A stretch of DNA of 49,265 bases from Calditrichaceae bacterium (GTDB taxonomy: Bacteria; Calditrichota; Calditrichia; RBG-13-44-9; J075), in NCBI GenBank assembly GCA_013360445.1, contig JABWBP010000089.1:1-49265 (forward strand). Reading direction: 5' to 3'. The notes below the pieces were generated by a model. The model was given only the letters and a program-made list of their open reading frames with translations, had not been told where the DNA came from and did not search any database. The translations under genes were made by a program, and so were the position numbers. Each line of letters begins with the position of its first letter. Position 1 is the first letter of the stretch. Positions 35,029 through 42,690 of the stretch are shown piece by piece.

Positions 35029-36069
35029 ATGTCCAAAATAGAGAATGTCCACGATAACTTTTTCAAAAAGGTTTTCTCCGATGTTGCTAACGTGAAAACC
35101 TTTTTGGAAATCGCCCTGCCGGAAGCGCTGCGGCGGCAGTTGGATCTTGGCGCCCTGGAGCTGGACACCACCTCCTACGTTTCCGAGGAATACAAAACAT
35201 CCCTGTCGGACGTGGTGGTAAAATGCGCTGCCAAAGAGCGGCAGAATCCGCTGGACGTCTATCTGCTGTTCGAGCACAAATCCTACCCGGATAAAAGGAT
35301 CTTCATCCAACTGCTGCGCTACATGTATTTGATGTGGCAGAAAGACAGCGCGGAAGGAAAACCGCTCCGGGCGATTATTCCGCTGGTCTTTTACCATGGA
35401 AGAAGCCGTTGGAAACTATCCACGCAATTTGTGGAACAGTTTGAGGTTGGCAAAGAGTTGCGGCGCTTCCTGCTCAATTTTGAATACATCCTCTTTGACG
35501 CTAACCAGTGGGATTGGCAAGCAGAAGGCAGCCGGCCCTTGAAAGAGAATGTATTCCTGCTCTCGGCCATGTTGTTGATGAAAGGCGCTTACCGGAAGGA
35601 TTTGGAGATCATCCGGCAGGTGGTACGGTTATGGAACAAAATGGGCTTGATTGAGAAAAAAGATCAGGTTAACTTTTTGCTGATTTACATTGCGGAGACG
35701 CAGGACGTTCCCGCGACGCAATTGATCAAAATATTGGAAGAGAGTGAAATTGAAGGAGAAGATATTATGCCCACTTTAGCACAGCGGTGGAGGCAGGAAG
35801 GGAAACAGGAAGGGAGACAGGAAGGGCTCCGGGAAGGAATCGAGAAGGGAATCGAGAAGGGAATCGAAAAGGGAATCGAAAAAGGATTTATTTTGGACAA
35901 ACAGGAGGTGTTGATCATGCTTCTGTCTGCCCGGTTTGGGCTGGAGGAAGAGGAAAGAAACTTTATCCGAACGGTAGATGCGATTGATAAACTGAATACC
36001 GCCCTGAAAATGGTTCTGACTGCCGATAGCAAAGAGAAAATTATCGAGTACCTGGAATTCGAGCAGTAG
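35029..36069 (+). CDS. Rpn-family PD-(D/E)XK nuclease
   Basis: 346 residues from the ATG at 35029 (alternative 35008). MSKIENVHDNFFKKVFSDV is the standard Rpn/YhgA ('putative transposase, recombination-promoting nuclease') start. Nuclease residues: Asp61 (SLSDVVV), Glu82-x-Lys84 (LLFEHKS) and Gln94 (IQLLRYM). Then a central helical part (RAIIPLVFYHGRSRW) and a C-terminal region with MPTLAQRWRQEGKQEG, four IEKG repeats and a last helical domain. Rpn proteins are DNA endonucleases; in E. coli they act as abortive-infection toxins held in check by a short C-terminal protein made from the same gene. The internal start for such a product is present here (35767). Lies in an island with vapBC and a reverse-transcriptase stub. 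Confidence 0.88.
   Translation: MSKIENVHDNFFKKVFSDVANVKTFLEIALPEALRRQLDLGALELDTTSYVSEEYKTSLSDVVVKCAAKERQNPLDVYLLFEHKSYPDKRIFIQLLRYMYLMWQKDSAEGKPLRAIIPLVFYHGRSRWKLSTQFVEQFEVGKELRRFLLNFEYILFDANQWDWQAEGSRPLKENVFLLSAMLLMKGAYRKDLEIIRQVVRLWNKMGLIEKKDQVNFLLIYIAETQDVPATQLIKILEESEIEGEDIMPTLAQRWRQEGKQEGRQEGLREGIEKGIEKGIEKGIEKGFILDKQEVLIMLLSARFGLEEEERNFIRTVDAIDKLNTALKMVLTADSKEKIIEYLEFEQ
35753..35769 (+). promoter_or_regulatory. Internal ribosome binding site inside rpn
   Basis: AAGGAG at 35753-35758, eight bases, then an in-frame ATG at 35767. This is a better ribosome binding site than that of the full-length gene. Codons around it read EGEDIMPTLAQRWRQEG; in E. coli RpnA the corresponding internal start codes for MTIAERLRQEG (recalled). 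Confidence 0.65.
35767..36069 (+). CDS. Putative intragenic short Rpn product (antitoxin-like)
   Basis: 100 residues in the same frame as the nuclease, starting MPTLAQRWRQEG and containing the (IEKG)4 repeat and the helical tail VLIMLLSARFGLEEEERNFI. The E. coli Rpn systems make a short C-terminal protein from an internal start that binds the long nuclease and blocks it. The strong internal Shine-Dalgarno and the position of the ATG exactly at the nuclease/C-terminal boundary fit that arrangement. No internal promoter was proven. Inference; expression has to be tested. Confidence 0.5.
   Translation: MPTLAQRWRQEGKQEGRQEGLREGIEKGIEKGIEKGIEKGFILDKQEVLIMLLSARFGLEEEERNFIRTVDAIDKLNTALKMVLTADSKEKIIEYLEFEQ
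35836..35883 (+). repeat. 12-bp tandem repeat coding for IEKG
   Basis: Four units of GGAATCGAGAAG/GGAATCGAAAAG. Units 1-2 and 3-4 differ by one base. Being a multiple of three, gain or loss of units changes the linker length without breaking the frame, in both the long and the putative short product. Confidence 0.85.
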
Positions 36070-36125
36070 CGTGGGGCTTATAACTGCGATTGTAGAAATT
36101 AAAATGAGGGAGTGCGCGCAAAACT

Positions 36126-36147
36126 GTGCAAAACTGAAGTTTTGCAC
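36126..36147. repeat. Perfect 22-bp palindrome before mfd
   Basis: GTGCAAAACT-GA-AGTTTTGCAC, 10-bp arms. Flanking GGAGTGC (36109) and GCACTCC (36144) can lengthen the structure. It ends 14 bases before the mfd ATG, where a ribosome binding site should be, and mfd has none that is clear. Could be an operator, an mRNA hairpin or the terminator of rpn. Confidence 0.65.
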
Positions 36148-36161
36148 TCCTTGACTTCGTT

Positions 36162-39100
36162 ATGCTAAAGTTAAAACCTGTTCTTTACGGCCTGCCGGAA
36201 TTCGCCGAGTTGCAAAAATTGTTAGAGCAAAAACCCGCCATCCGGGTAAAGGGGCTGTACGGCTCCTTCCAGGCCGCGGCGATCAATTTCATCAAAGAAA
36301 CCCGCAACTGCCCCATCTTAGCGGTGCAGCCGGACGGCGACGCCGCGGAAAAGTTGGTGGATGACCTGCGCTCCTTTATGCCCGCGGGGGAGTCCTTCGG
36401 AGAGTCCCAGGCGGTGTATTTCCCCTCCGACGAAGTCGTGCCCTTCGATAAAGGGTTGTTCACCCCGGCGCTCTACAGCATGAGGCTGAACGCCCTGGCC
36501 GCGGCCGTGGAGCAGCCCGCCCCGGTGATCGTTACCACCCCTTCCGCGCTGCTGCGGCGGGTTCCGGACCCCGCGGCGTTCAAAAAGAACATCCTGCAAC
36601 TGAAGGTGGGAGAGGATTTCGAGCGCGATCTGCTGATCCAGTGGCTAGCCGAGAGCGGCTACCAGCGCGCGCCCATCATCGACGAGATCGGGCAGTTCAG
36701 CGTGCGCGGGGGAATCATCGACGTTTTCTCCTTCGAATCCGAAGCGCCGCACCGGTTGGAATTTTTCGGCGACACGATCGAATCCATCCGGGAGTTCGAC
36801 GTGCTCTCGCAGCTTTCCATCCAGCAGGTCGAAAAAGTGCGCATGGTGGGCAAGATCGCCGGGCAGGCGGAAAATGCGCTGATTTTCGACTACTTCCCCG
36901 CCTGGTCGATTATTTTCTGGGAAGATATCGAACGCTGCCGCCGGCACTTGAAGGAGTGGTGGGAAGAGGCGGCCGCCCGTTTTGCGGAGCGCAAGGGAGA
37001 GCTAAAAATCAACTCTCCGGAAGAATACTACCTCCCCTTAGGGCAGCTCTCCGCAGCGGCAAAAAAATTCCAGCACGTCTTCCACTCCCACCTGTCGGAA
37101 ATTCAAAATTCCAAATTCAAAATTCAAAATCCAACGTTTGAAATTCAATATCCAAAATCCAAAACTCAAATTCCAACATCCGAAATCAGCGATCCGAAAC
37201 CTGTGGTGAGCCCTTCGGCAGGCTCAGGATACACTTCAGTCGAACCATCCGAAATCGAAAATCCGACCCGCCCCCCCGGGGAATCCGCAATTGCGGAGAA
37301 GCTCGACCTGCACTTCCACGCCTCCCCGCCCCCGGTATTTCACGGGAACGTCAAACTGTTAGTGGAACACTTGCAGCGCAGCCTGGGAGCGGGGAGCGGG
37401 GAAAAACCGCAAAAAATTTACATTCTCCATGACGGCGAGGCCTCCCGCAGCCGCTTAGAGGATATTCTGGAGCAGGAAATGGGCGAGCTTCCCCCGCTCA
37501 CCTTTATCGACGAGGGGTTGCACCAGGGATTCACCCTGCCGCGGCACTCCATCCAGTGCCTTACCGACCATGAGATATTCAACCGTTTGCGCATGCGCCG
37601 GCGCAAGCGCCGCCTGCGAATCTCCGGCAGCCTGATCCGCAGCCTGCAAACCTTAGAATACGGCGATTACGTGGTGCACATCGACTACGGGATCGGCAAA
37701 TACGTGGGCGTGGAGCGCATCCAGGTGGCGGGCATCGAAAAGGAGTGCATCAAACTGCTCTACGAGGACGACGACGCCCTCTACGTCACCCTGGACAAGC
37801 TCAGCCGCATCCAGCGCTATGTCAGCGAAGAAGGTTTCCAGCCCAAATTGACCAAGTTGGGCAGCGCGGAGTGGGAACGGGTAAAGGGGCGCACCCGCAA
37901 ATCCGTGGAGCACGTCGCCCGCGACCTGGTGGAGCTGTACGCCAAACGGCTGGCCCAGGAGGGCCACGCCTTCAACGAGGACGGTTTGTGGCAGAAGGAG
38001 CTGGAAGCCTCTTTCCCCTTCGAGGATACCCCGGACCAGGCCCGCGCCGCGGAAGAGGTGAAGCAGGACATGGAATCCCCCCGCCCGATGGACCGCTTAG
38101 TGTGCGGGGACGTGGGCTACGGAAAAACCGAGGTGGCCATCCGCGCGGCCTTCAAAGCGGTGATGGACGGGCGACAGGTGGCGGTGTTAGTACCCACCAC
38201 CATCCTGGCGCAACAGCATTACGACACCTTTCGGGAAAGAATGATGAATTTCCCCCTGCAAATCGAGGTGCTCTCGCGCTTTCGCAGCCGGGCGCAGCAG
38301 CAGCGGGCGCTGGAGAAGCTGGCCGGCGGCGAAGTGGACGTCGTTATCGGCACGCACCGCTTGCTCTCCAAAGACGTAACGTTCAAAGACCTGGGCCTGC
38401 TGATCGTGGACGAGGAACAGCGCTTCGGGGTCACCCACAAGGAGCGCTTGAAGCAGTTGAAAGTCACCGTGGACACCCTCACCCTTACCGCCACGCCCAT
38501 TCCCCGCACCCTGCACATGTCCCTGATGGGCGCCCGGGACCTCTCCATCGTGGATACCCCGCCTACCAACCGCCGCCCGATTATTACCGAAATCACCACC
38601 TGGGACCAGCAGCTGATTTACAAAGCGATCACCTACGAGATCGAGCGCGGCGGACAGGTGTTCTTCGTGCACAACCGGGTGCAAACCATCGAGGCGGTAA
38701 CGGGAATGCTGCGCAACATCGTTCCCCGGGCGCGGTTTGCCATTGCGCACGGGCAGATGCGCGAGCACCAGTTGGAACAGATCATGGACGATTTCCACCA
38801 CAAGCGCATCGACGTGCTGGTGGCGACCATGATCATCGAGAACGGGTTAGACATTCCCAACTGCAATACCATCATCATCAACCGGGCGGATAAGTTCGGG
38901 CTGGCGCAGTTGTACCAGTTGCGCGGGCGGGTGGGGCGCTCCGACCGCCAGGCCTACGCTTATTTGATCATCCCGCCCCAGGAGCGGTTGAACGACCTGG
39001 CCCTGAAGCGCCTCTACGCCATCGAGGAGTTCAGCGACCTCGGTTCGGGGATGAAAATCGCCATGCGCGACCTGGAAATCCGCGGGGCCGGAAACCTGTT

Positions 39101-39680
39101 GGGGCACAGCCAGAGCGGGCACATCAACGCCGTGGGTTACGATTTATACCAGAAAATCCTCCGCGAAGCGGTGGAAGCGATCCAGGAAGAGAAGCTGCCG
39201 GAGCAGTTCATCGTGGATCGCATGCCGATTGTGGATGCTTCGGTGGAGATCGACATGGAAATGTACTTCCCGGACGATTACATCCCCTCCCCCAACGAAA
39301 AGGTCATCATCTACCACCGTTTGCTCAATCTTGATGCGCTCAGCTCCATCGACAACCTGGTAAACGAATTGCGCGACCGTTTCGGCCCCCTGCCGGAGCC
39401 GGCGGAGAACCTGGTGGAGATGGTGCGGATCAAAAAATTGGCCTCGCAGCTATTCATCAAGCAGGTAAAAATTCGCAAGAACCAGATGACCATCGTATTT
39501 GACGAACGCGCCAGCGCCCGGGACGCTTTCATCGAAAAAGAGCTTCCCCGTTACATCAACCAGAGCATGGCCCCCCTGAAATTTGTGCAAACCGAGCAGT
39601 TGAGAGCGCTGGTGACCCTGAACGGGAAAACTGAGAAAGACCGCGTGGGCTTTGCAAAATACTTCTTGCGTAACTTGTGA
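36162..39680 (+). CDS. mfd: Transcription-repair coupling factor Mfd
   Basis: 1172 residues, normal length. UvrB-like N-terminal modules (about 1-300), the RNA-polymerase interaction domain (GDYVVHIDYGIGKYVGVERI, about 500-580), then the RecG-like translocase: Walker A GDVGYGKTEVAI, VPTTILAQQHYDTF, DEEQ box VDEEQRFGV, TLTATPIPRTL, the TRG motif region, and GQMREHQLEQIM, then the C-terminal D7 domain. Mfd removes stalled polymerase at DNA damage and recruits UvrA. Residues about 312-367 are unlike the family: they are translated simple repeats (EIQNSKFKIQNP, VVSPSAGSG), inserted in a loop between the N-terminal part and LDLHFHASPPPVF, and the frame is kept. No clear ribosome binding site; a palindrome precedes the ATG. 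Confidence 0.97.
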   Translation: MLKLKPVLYGLPEFAELQKLLEQKPAIRVKGLYGSFQAAAINFIKETRNCPILAVQPDGDAAEKLVDDLRSFMPAGESFGESQAVYFPSDEVVPFDKGLFTPALYSMRLNALAAAVEQPAPVIVTTPSALLRRVPDPAAFKKNILQLKVGEDFERDLLIQWLAESGYQRAPIIDEIGQFSVRGGIIDVFSFESEAPHRLEFFGDTIESIREFDVLSQLSIQQVEKVRMVGKIAGQAENALIFDYFPAWSIIFWEDIERCRRHLKEWWEEAAARFAERKGELKINSPEEYYLPLGQLSAAAKKFQHVFHSHLSEIQNSKFKIQNPTFEIQYPKSKTQIPTSEISDPKPVVSPSAGSGYTSVEPSEIENPTRPPGESAIAEKLDLHFHASPPPVFHGNVKLLVEHLQRSLGAGSGEKPQKIYILHDGEASRSRLEDILEQEMGELPPLTFIDEGLHQGFTLPRHSIQCLTDHEIFNRLRMRRRKRRLRISGSLIRSLQTLEYGDYVVHIDYGIGKYVGVERIQVAGIEKECIKLLYEDDDALYVTLDKLSRIQRYVSEEGFQPKLTKLGSAEWERVKGRTRKSVEHVARDLVELYAKRLAQEGHAFNEDGLWQKELEASFPFEDTPDQARAAEEVKQDMESPRPMDRLVCGDVGYGKTEVAIRAAFKAVMDGRQVAVLVPTTILAQQHYDTFRERMMNFPLQIEVLSRFRSRAQQQRALEKLAGGEVDVVIGTHRLLSKDVTFKDLGLLIVDEEQRFGVTHKERLKQLKVTVDTLTLTATPIPRTLHMSLMGARDLSIVDTPPTNRRPIITEITTWDQQLIYKAITYEIERGGQVFFVHNRVQTIEAVTGMLRNIVPRARFAIAHGQMREHQLEQIMDDFHHKRIDVLVATMIIENGLDIPNCNTIIINRADKFGLAQLYQLRGRVGRSDRQAYAYLIIPPQERLNDLALKRLYAIEEFSDLGSGMKIAMRDLEIRGAGNLLGHSQSGHINAVGYDLYQKILREAVEAIQEEKLPEQFIVDRMPIVDASVEIDMEMYFPDDYIPSPNEKVIIYHRLLNLDALSSIDNLVNELRDRFGPLPEPAENLVEMVRIKKLASQLFIKQVKIRKNQMTIVFDERASARDAFIEKELPRYINQSMAPLKFVQTEQLRALVTLNGKTEKDRVGFAKYFLRNL
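37097..37262 (+). repeat. Repeat-derived insertion inside mfd
   Basis: AAATTCAAAATTCCAAATTC-type units (37100-37195), then CCTTCGGCAGGCTCAGG (37212-37228), a diverged relative of the element inside the GH13 gene at 1230. All 166 bases are open in the mfd frame. AT-rich, low complexity and very different from the surrounding codon use. Confidence 0.75.
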
Positions 39681-39717
39681 GCGGGGCATAAATTTTTCGG
39701 CCTTGTTGGGTAAGCGT

Positions 39718-39876
39718 AATTATCTTGACAATGTTACATTAGGTAGAATGGGGGAGTTCCTGGGTTTATTCGCCCACGAAAAACACAAAAAAACACGAAA
39801 TGTACAAAGGTGTTTTTTGTATTTTGAGTATTTCGTGGGCCAAATCATTCTTGAAATGTGATATTGTCAAGTTATT
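39718..39876. repeat. MITE-like element with inverted ends
   Basis: Left end AATTATCTTGACAATGTTAC and right end GTGATATTGTCAAGTTATT are inverted copies with a few changes. Inside is a second inverted pair, CGCCCACGAAAAACACAAAA and TTTGAGTATTTCGTGGGCC. About 159 bp without a gene, between mfd and the first PPIase gene. Contains TTGTCA-N17-TAGAGT at its right edge, a possible promoter for the next gene. Confidence 0.6.
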
Positions 39877-39950
39877 TTGATAATGTTAGAGTTCATAGGC
39901 TTCAAAGGTTTTTTAAAAGCTTTGAAGTTTTTAAATCAAGGAGAAACATA

Positions 39951-41654
39951 ATGAATGCATTCATTCGCTGGTCGCTGCTCATTCCCCTGCTGTTTTTCTT
40001 CCTTCAATGCCAGAAAGAGGACGACAAAGTGGTCGCCCGGATCGAGAGCGAGAAAATCACCGTGAAAGAATTGCGCGATAAACTTCAAGAAGAATACCGC
40101 GGCAAGAACCTGGCCGATATTTCGTTAGAAGACCGCCAGAAAACCCTGGAAAAGCTCTTAGAAGAGCGGCGCAAAGTGGTATGGGCGATCAAAAATGATT
40201 ATGATAAAGACCCCGAATATCAAAAAGAATTGAGCAATTACCGTAAAATTGCTCTCGCCAACGAACTCTATACCACGGTAATCGTCTCCAACATTTTACC
40301 GGAAGCTTTGTTGAAACAGTATTACGAGTGGAAACACCGGAACGTGGAAGCGGTGGTGCTCCACGTGGGGTATAACCAGGCGCGGATCATCAATAATCCC
40401 CGCTCCCTGGAGGAGGCGGAAACGCTGGCCCGGCAATACCTGGATCAACTGGCCGCCAGCCCCGATCCCCAAAAAACCGCCGAGGAGCTGACCGACAATA
40501 AACGGGTCAGCGTGCTATTGAAACCGTACGCCATCGGGCGTTTTGCCACGGTGGTGGACAGCGCGGTGTTCACTGCCGCCCCCGGCGACGTGGTCGGCCC
40601 GATCAAGACCGAAGACCATGGGGTGATGGTGTTGAAAATCCTCAGCGTGCAGCCCATCCCCAAAACCGGCGATTATGAAAGCGTCAAAGGGGAGTTGCAG
40701 CAAACCTTGCGCGGCATTATGCGTCCCCGGGAAACAGAGTTATTTGATCGCTACTCCAAAGAGTTTCAAGAGAAACACCGGGTGGAGATTTCCGACGCGG
40801 AGATTGCCCGGTTTGTGGAGATTTTGCGCGCCTGGGGTGAGAAGCCCGAGCATGAAATCAGCGATTTCACCGCCGAGGAACGGGAAATCGCGCTGGCGAA
40901 AATCGACGGCAAAGCCTACACAGCCGGTGATTTCATCGACGCCTTTAAAGAGCGGCTGAAATTCGATTACCGCAAATTTCTCACCCCCGATGAATTGAAG
41001 AACGGTTTTCTTTCCCGGCAGATGAACCTGGAAGCCTGGGCGCTGGAGAGCCAGAAGCGCGGATTCGGGAAGCGGGAAAAGGTTAAGGAAGCGCTGGAGA
41101 AATTCCGGGTTTCCCGCCTGTCGCAGATGCTCGAAAAGCACGGGACAGGCCAGGATATCGCCGTCAGCGAGGATGAAATCGTTGCCTATTATAACGCCAA
41201 CCAGGACAAATACAAGACCCCGGAGCGCATCCAGGTGTGGCAGCTTCCGGTGAAAGACGAGGCCGCCGCCCGGGAAGCGCTGCGCCAGGCCAAAAAAGGA
41301 AAAGATTTTCCCACCCTCTTCAAAAGTTATGGCAAAGAACTGAAAGGAATAGCCGGGCGGCTGGATTTGAGTTACCAAACCCGGAACTCTCAATTCAAAG
41401 AGGTGGTTGAAAAAGCGTTTGAAATCGGGCCAAACCAGTACGCCGGGCCGGTTCTTTCGGGAGGGAACCTCTATATTATCAAAACCGGGGAGCACCAGCC
41501 GGAACTGTTAAAGCCGCTGGAGGAGGTGCGCAGCAGCATTCATAGCGTGCTCACCAACCAAAAACGCACCGAAGCCCGGGAAAAACTGATGGTAGATATT
41601 CGCAAAAAGTATAGCTATCGAATCAACGAATCCATTTTGCGGAGCATTAGCTGA
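39951..41654 (+). CDS. Parvulin-type PPIase lipoprotein (PpiD/PrsA-like)
   Basis: 567 residues from the ATG at 39951 (AAGGAGA ahead). Lipoprotein signal IPLLFFFLQC. A long SurA-type helical N-domain, a first parvulin-like domain (about 145-260: AVVLHVGYNQ, ...PGDVVGPIKTEDHGVMVLKI) and a second (about 415-520: RIQVWQLPV, ...GPVLSGGNLYIIKTGEHQP). The sequence around the catalytic sites is degenerate, so it may serve as a chaperone more than an isomerase. First of three such genes in a row; the product would face the periplasm. Together they probably assist folding of the many secreted and barrel proteins. Confidence 0.85.
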   Translation: MNAFIRWSLLIPLLFFFLQCQKEDDKVVARIESEKITVKELRDKLQEEYRGKNLADISLEDRQKTLEKLLEERRKVVWAIKNDYDKDPEYQKELSNYRKIALANELYTTVIVSNILPEALLKQYYEWKHRNVEAVVLHVGYNQARIINNPRSLEEAETLARQYLDQLAASPDPQKTAEELTDNKRVSVLLKPYAIGRFATVVDSAVFTAAPGDVVGPIKTEDHGVMVLKILSVQPIPKTGDYESVKGELQQTLRGIMRPRETELFDRYSKEFQEKHRVEISDAEIARFVEILRAWGEKPEHEISDFTAEEREIALAKIDGKAYTAGDFIDAFKERLKFDYRKFLTPDELKNGFLSRQMNLEAWALESQKRGFGKREKVKEALEKFRVSRLSQMLEKHGTGQDIAVSEDEIVAYYNANQDKYKTPERIQVWQLPVKDEAAAREALRQAKKGKDFPTLFKSYGKELKGIAGRLDLSYQTRNSQFKEVVEKAFEIGPNQYAGPVLSGGNLYIIKTGEHQPELLKPLEEVRSSIHSVLTNQKRTEAREKLMVDIRKKYSYRINESILRSIS

Positions 41655-41659
41655 AGCGC

Positions 41660-41749
41660 GATTCCAGATGCTCGATGCTCGATCTTCGATACGGATACTT
41701 GATTTTGGATACCGGGCATTCCAGCGCCGAAGATCGAGCATTCGGAATC
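41660..41749. repeat. Inverted repeat between the first two PPIase genes
   Basis: GATTCCAGATGCTCGATGCT-CGATCTTCG (41660-41688) and CGAAGATCGAGCATTCGGAATC (41728-41749) are inverted copies apart from one extra ATGCTCG unit. The GATGCTCGAT... words are of a simple-repeat type I recall from many genomes. Confidence 0.65.
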
Positions 41750-41789
41750 CGGCTTTGAGAAACATTCACTTGAGGGTTGTTAACGTTAT

Positions 41790-42629
41790 ATGAGAATCCA
41801 TTTTTTAAGAATGGCGGTGATATTCCCGGCGGCGGCTATGTTATTGGCAAGCTGCGGCAGCAATCCCAAGCCGGGAGAAATTGTCGCCCGGGTCGGAGAT
41901 GCATACTTAACCCGTGACATGGTGCTCTCCCTCACGCCGGAGTCCCTGGAGAGAGAGGACCGGGAATTTTTTATTCACCGCATTGTGGAACAGTGGGTGG
42001 ATAACCAGGTTCTGGCGCGCAAGGCCGCCCAGGAAGGAATGGAGCTATCCCCCCGGGAGCTCTGGCAAATCAGCAACCTGGAAACGGATATGCTGGCGTC
42101 GAAATTCTTAGATTCAAAAATGAGGGCCAGCTTCCCGGTAGCCGAGAGGGAAATCGACGAGTATTACACCTCCAACCCCGGCCAATTTAAACGCAAAATG
42201 GACGAAGTTCACCTGGTTCACCTCTACTTCGAGCAGTTGGATAATGCCATCGTCAACGAAATCCGGCAGTCCAAATCTTTGCCGGAGGTGATCAAGAAAA
42301 ACTACCTGGACCGGCAGGTGAACCGCATCGTGGAGCCGAACGGGGACCTGGGCTACGTGCCGGTGGAGCAGTTGCGGGAGAAGTTCAAGCAGGCCATCCG
42401 CGGCGCGCAAAGCGGGGGGATTTATGGTCCCATCCGCACCGAGGACGGCTACCATTTTTTGCAGGTGCTCGACCGCCAGCCGGCCGGTTCGCTAAAATCG
42501 TTGGAATTGGTGCATGATGAGATTGCAACCCGGCTGCAAATCGCCCGCCGCCACGACGCCATCAAAACGCTGAAGGAAAAAATCCGCCAGGAATTCGATG
42601 CGGAAACCCATTATGAGAACATTTTGTGA
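41790..42629 (+). CDS. Parvulin-type PPIase lipoprotein
   Basis: 279 residues. Signal with lipobox LLASC, then VARVGDAYLTRDMVLSL, a SurA/PrsA-type N-domain, and one parvulin domain (about 125-240: HLVHLYFEQL, GDLGYVPVEQL, GGIYGPIRTEDGYHFLQVL). The end is helical and returns to the N-domain, as in PrsA. Periplasmic folding helper; middle gene of three. The ATG has no strong ribosome binding site (GTTGTTAACG). Spacing to the next gene is 61 bases, so one operon is likely. Confidence 0.86.
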   Translation: MRIHFLRMAVIFPAAAMLLASCGSNPKPGEIVARVGDAYLTRDMVLSLTPESLEREDREFFIHRIVEQWVDNQVLARKAAQEGMELSPRELWQISNLETDMLASKFLDSKMRASFPVAEREIDEYYTSNPGQFKRKMDEVHLVHLYFEQLDNAIVNEIRQSKSLPEVIKKNYLDRQVNRIVEPNGDLGYVPVEQLREKFKQAIRGAQSGGIYGPIRTEDGYHFLQVLDRQPAGSLKSLELVHDEIATRLQIARRHDAIKTLKEKIRQEFDAETHYENIL

Positions 42630-42690
42630 GATGATGGATTAGTGTTTTGGTGTTTTGACGACCTGAAGTGAAACCTATTTAGAGAGAGTT

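Noticed and set aside
37745-38893. 382-codon open frame overlapping mfd.
   Set aside because: Lies in the +1 frame of mfd with high GC at third positions; text is His/Arg/Gly-rich, typical of a shadow frame.
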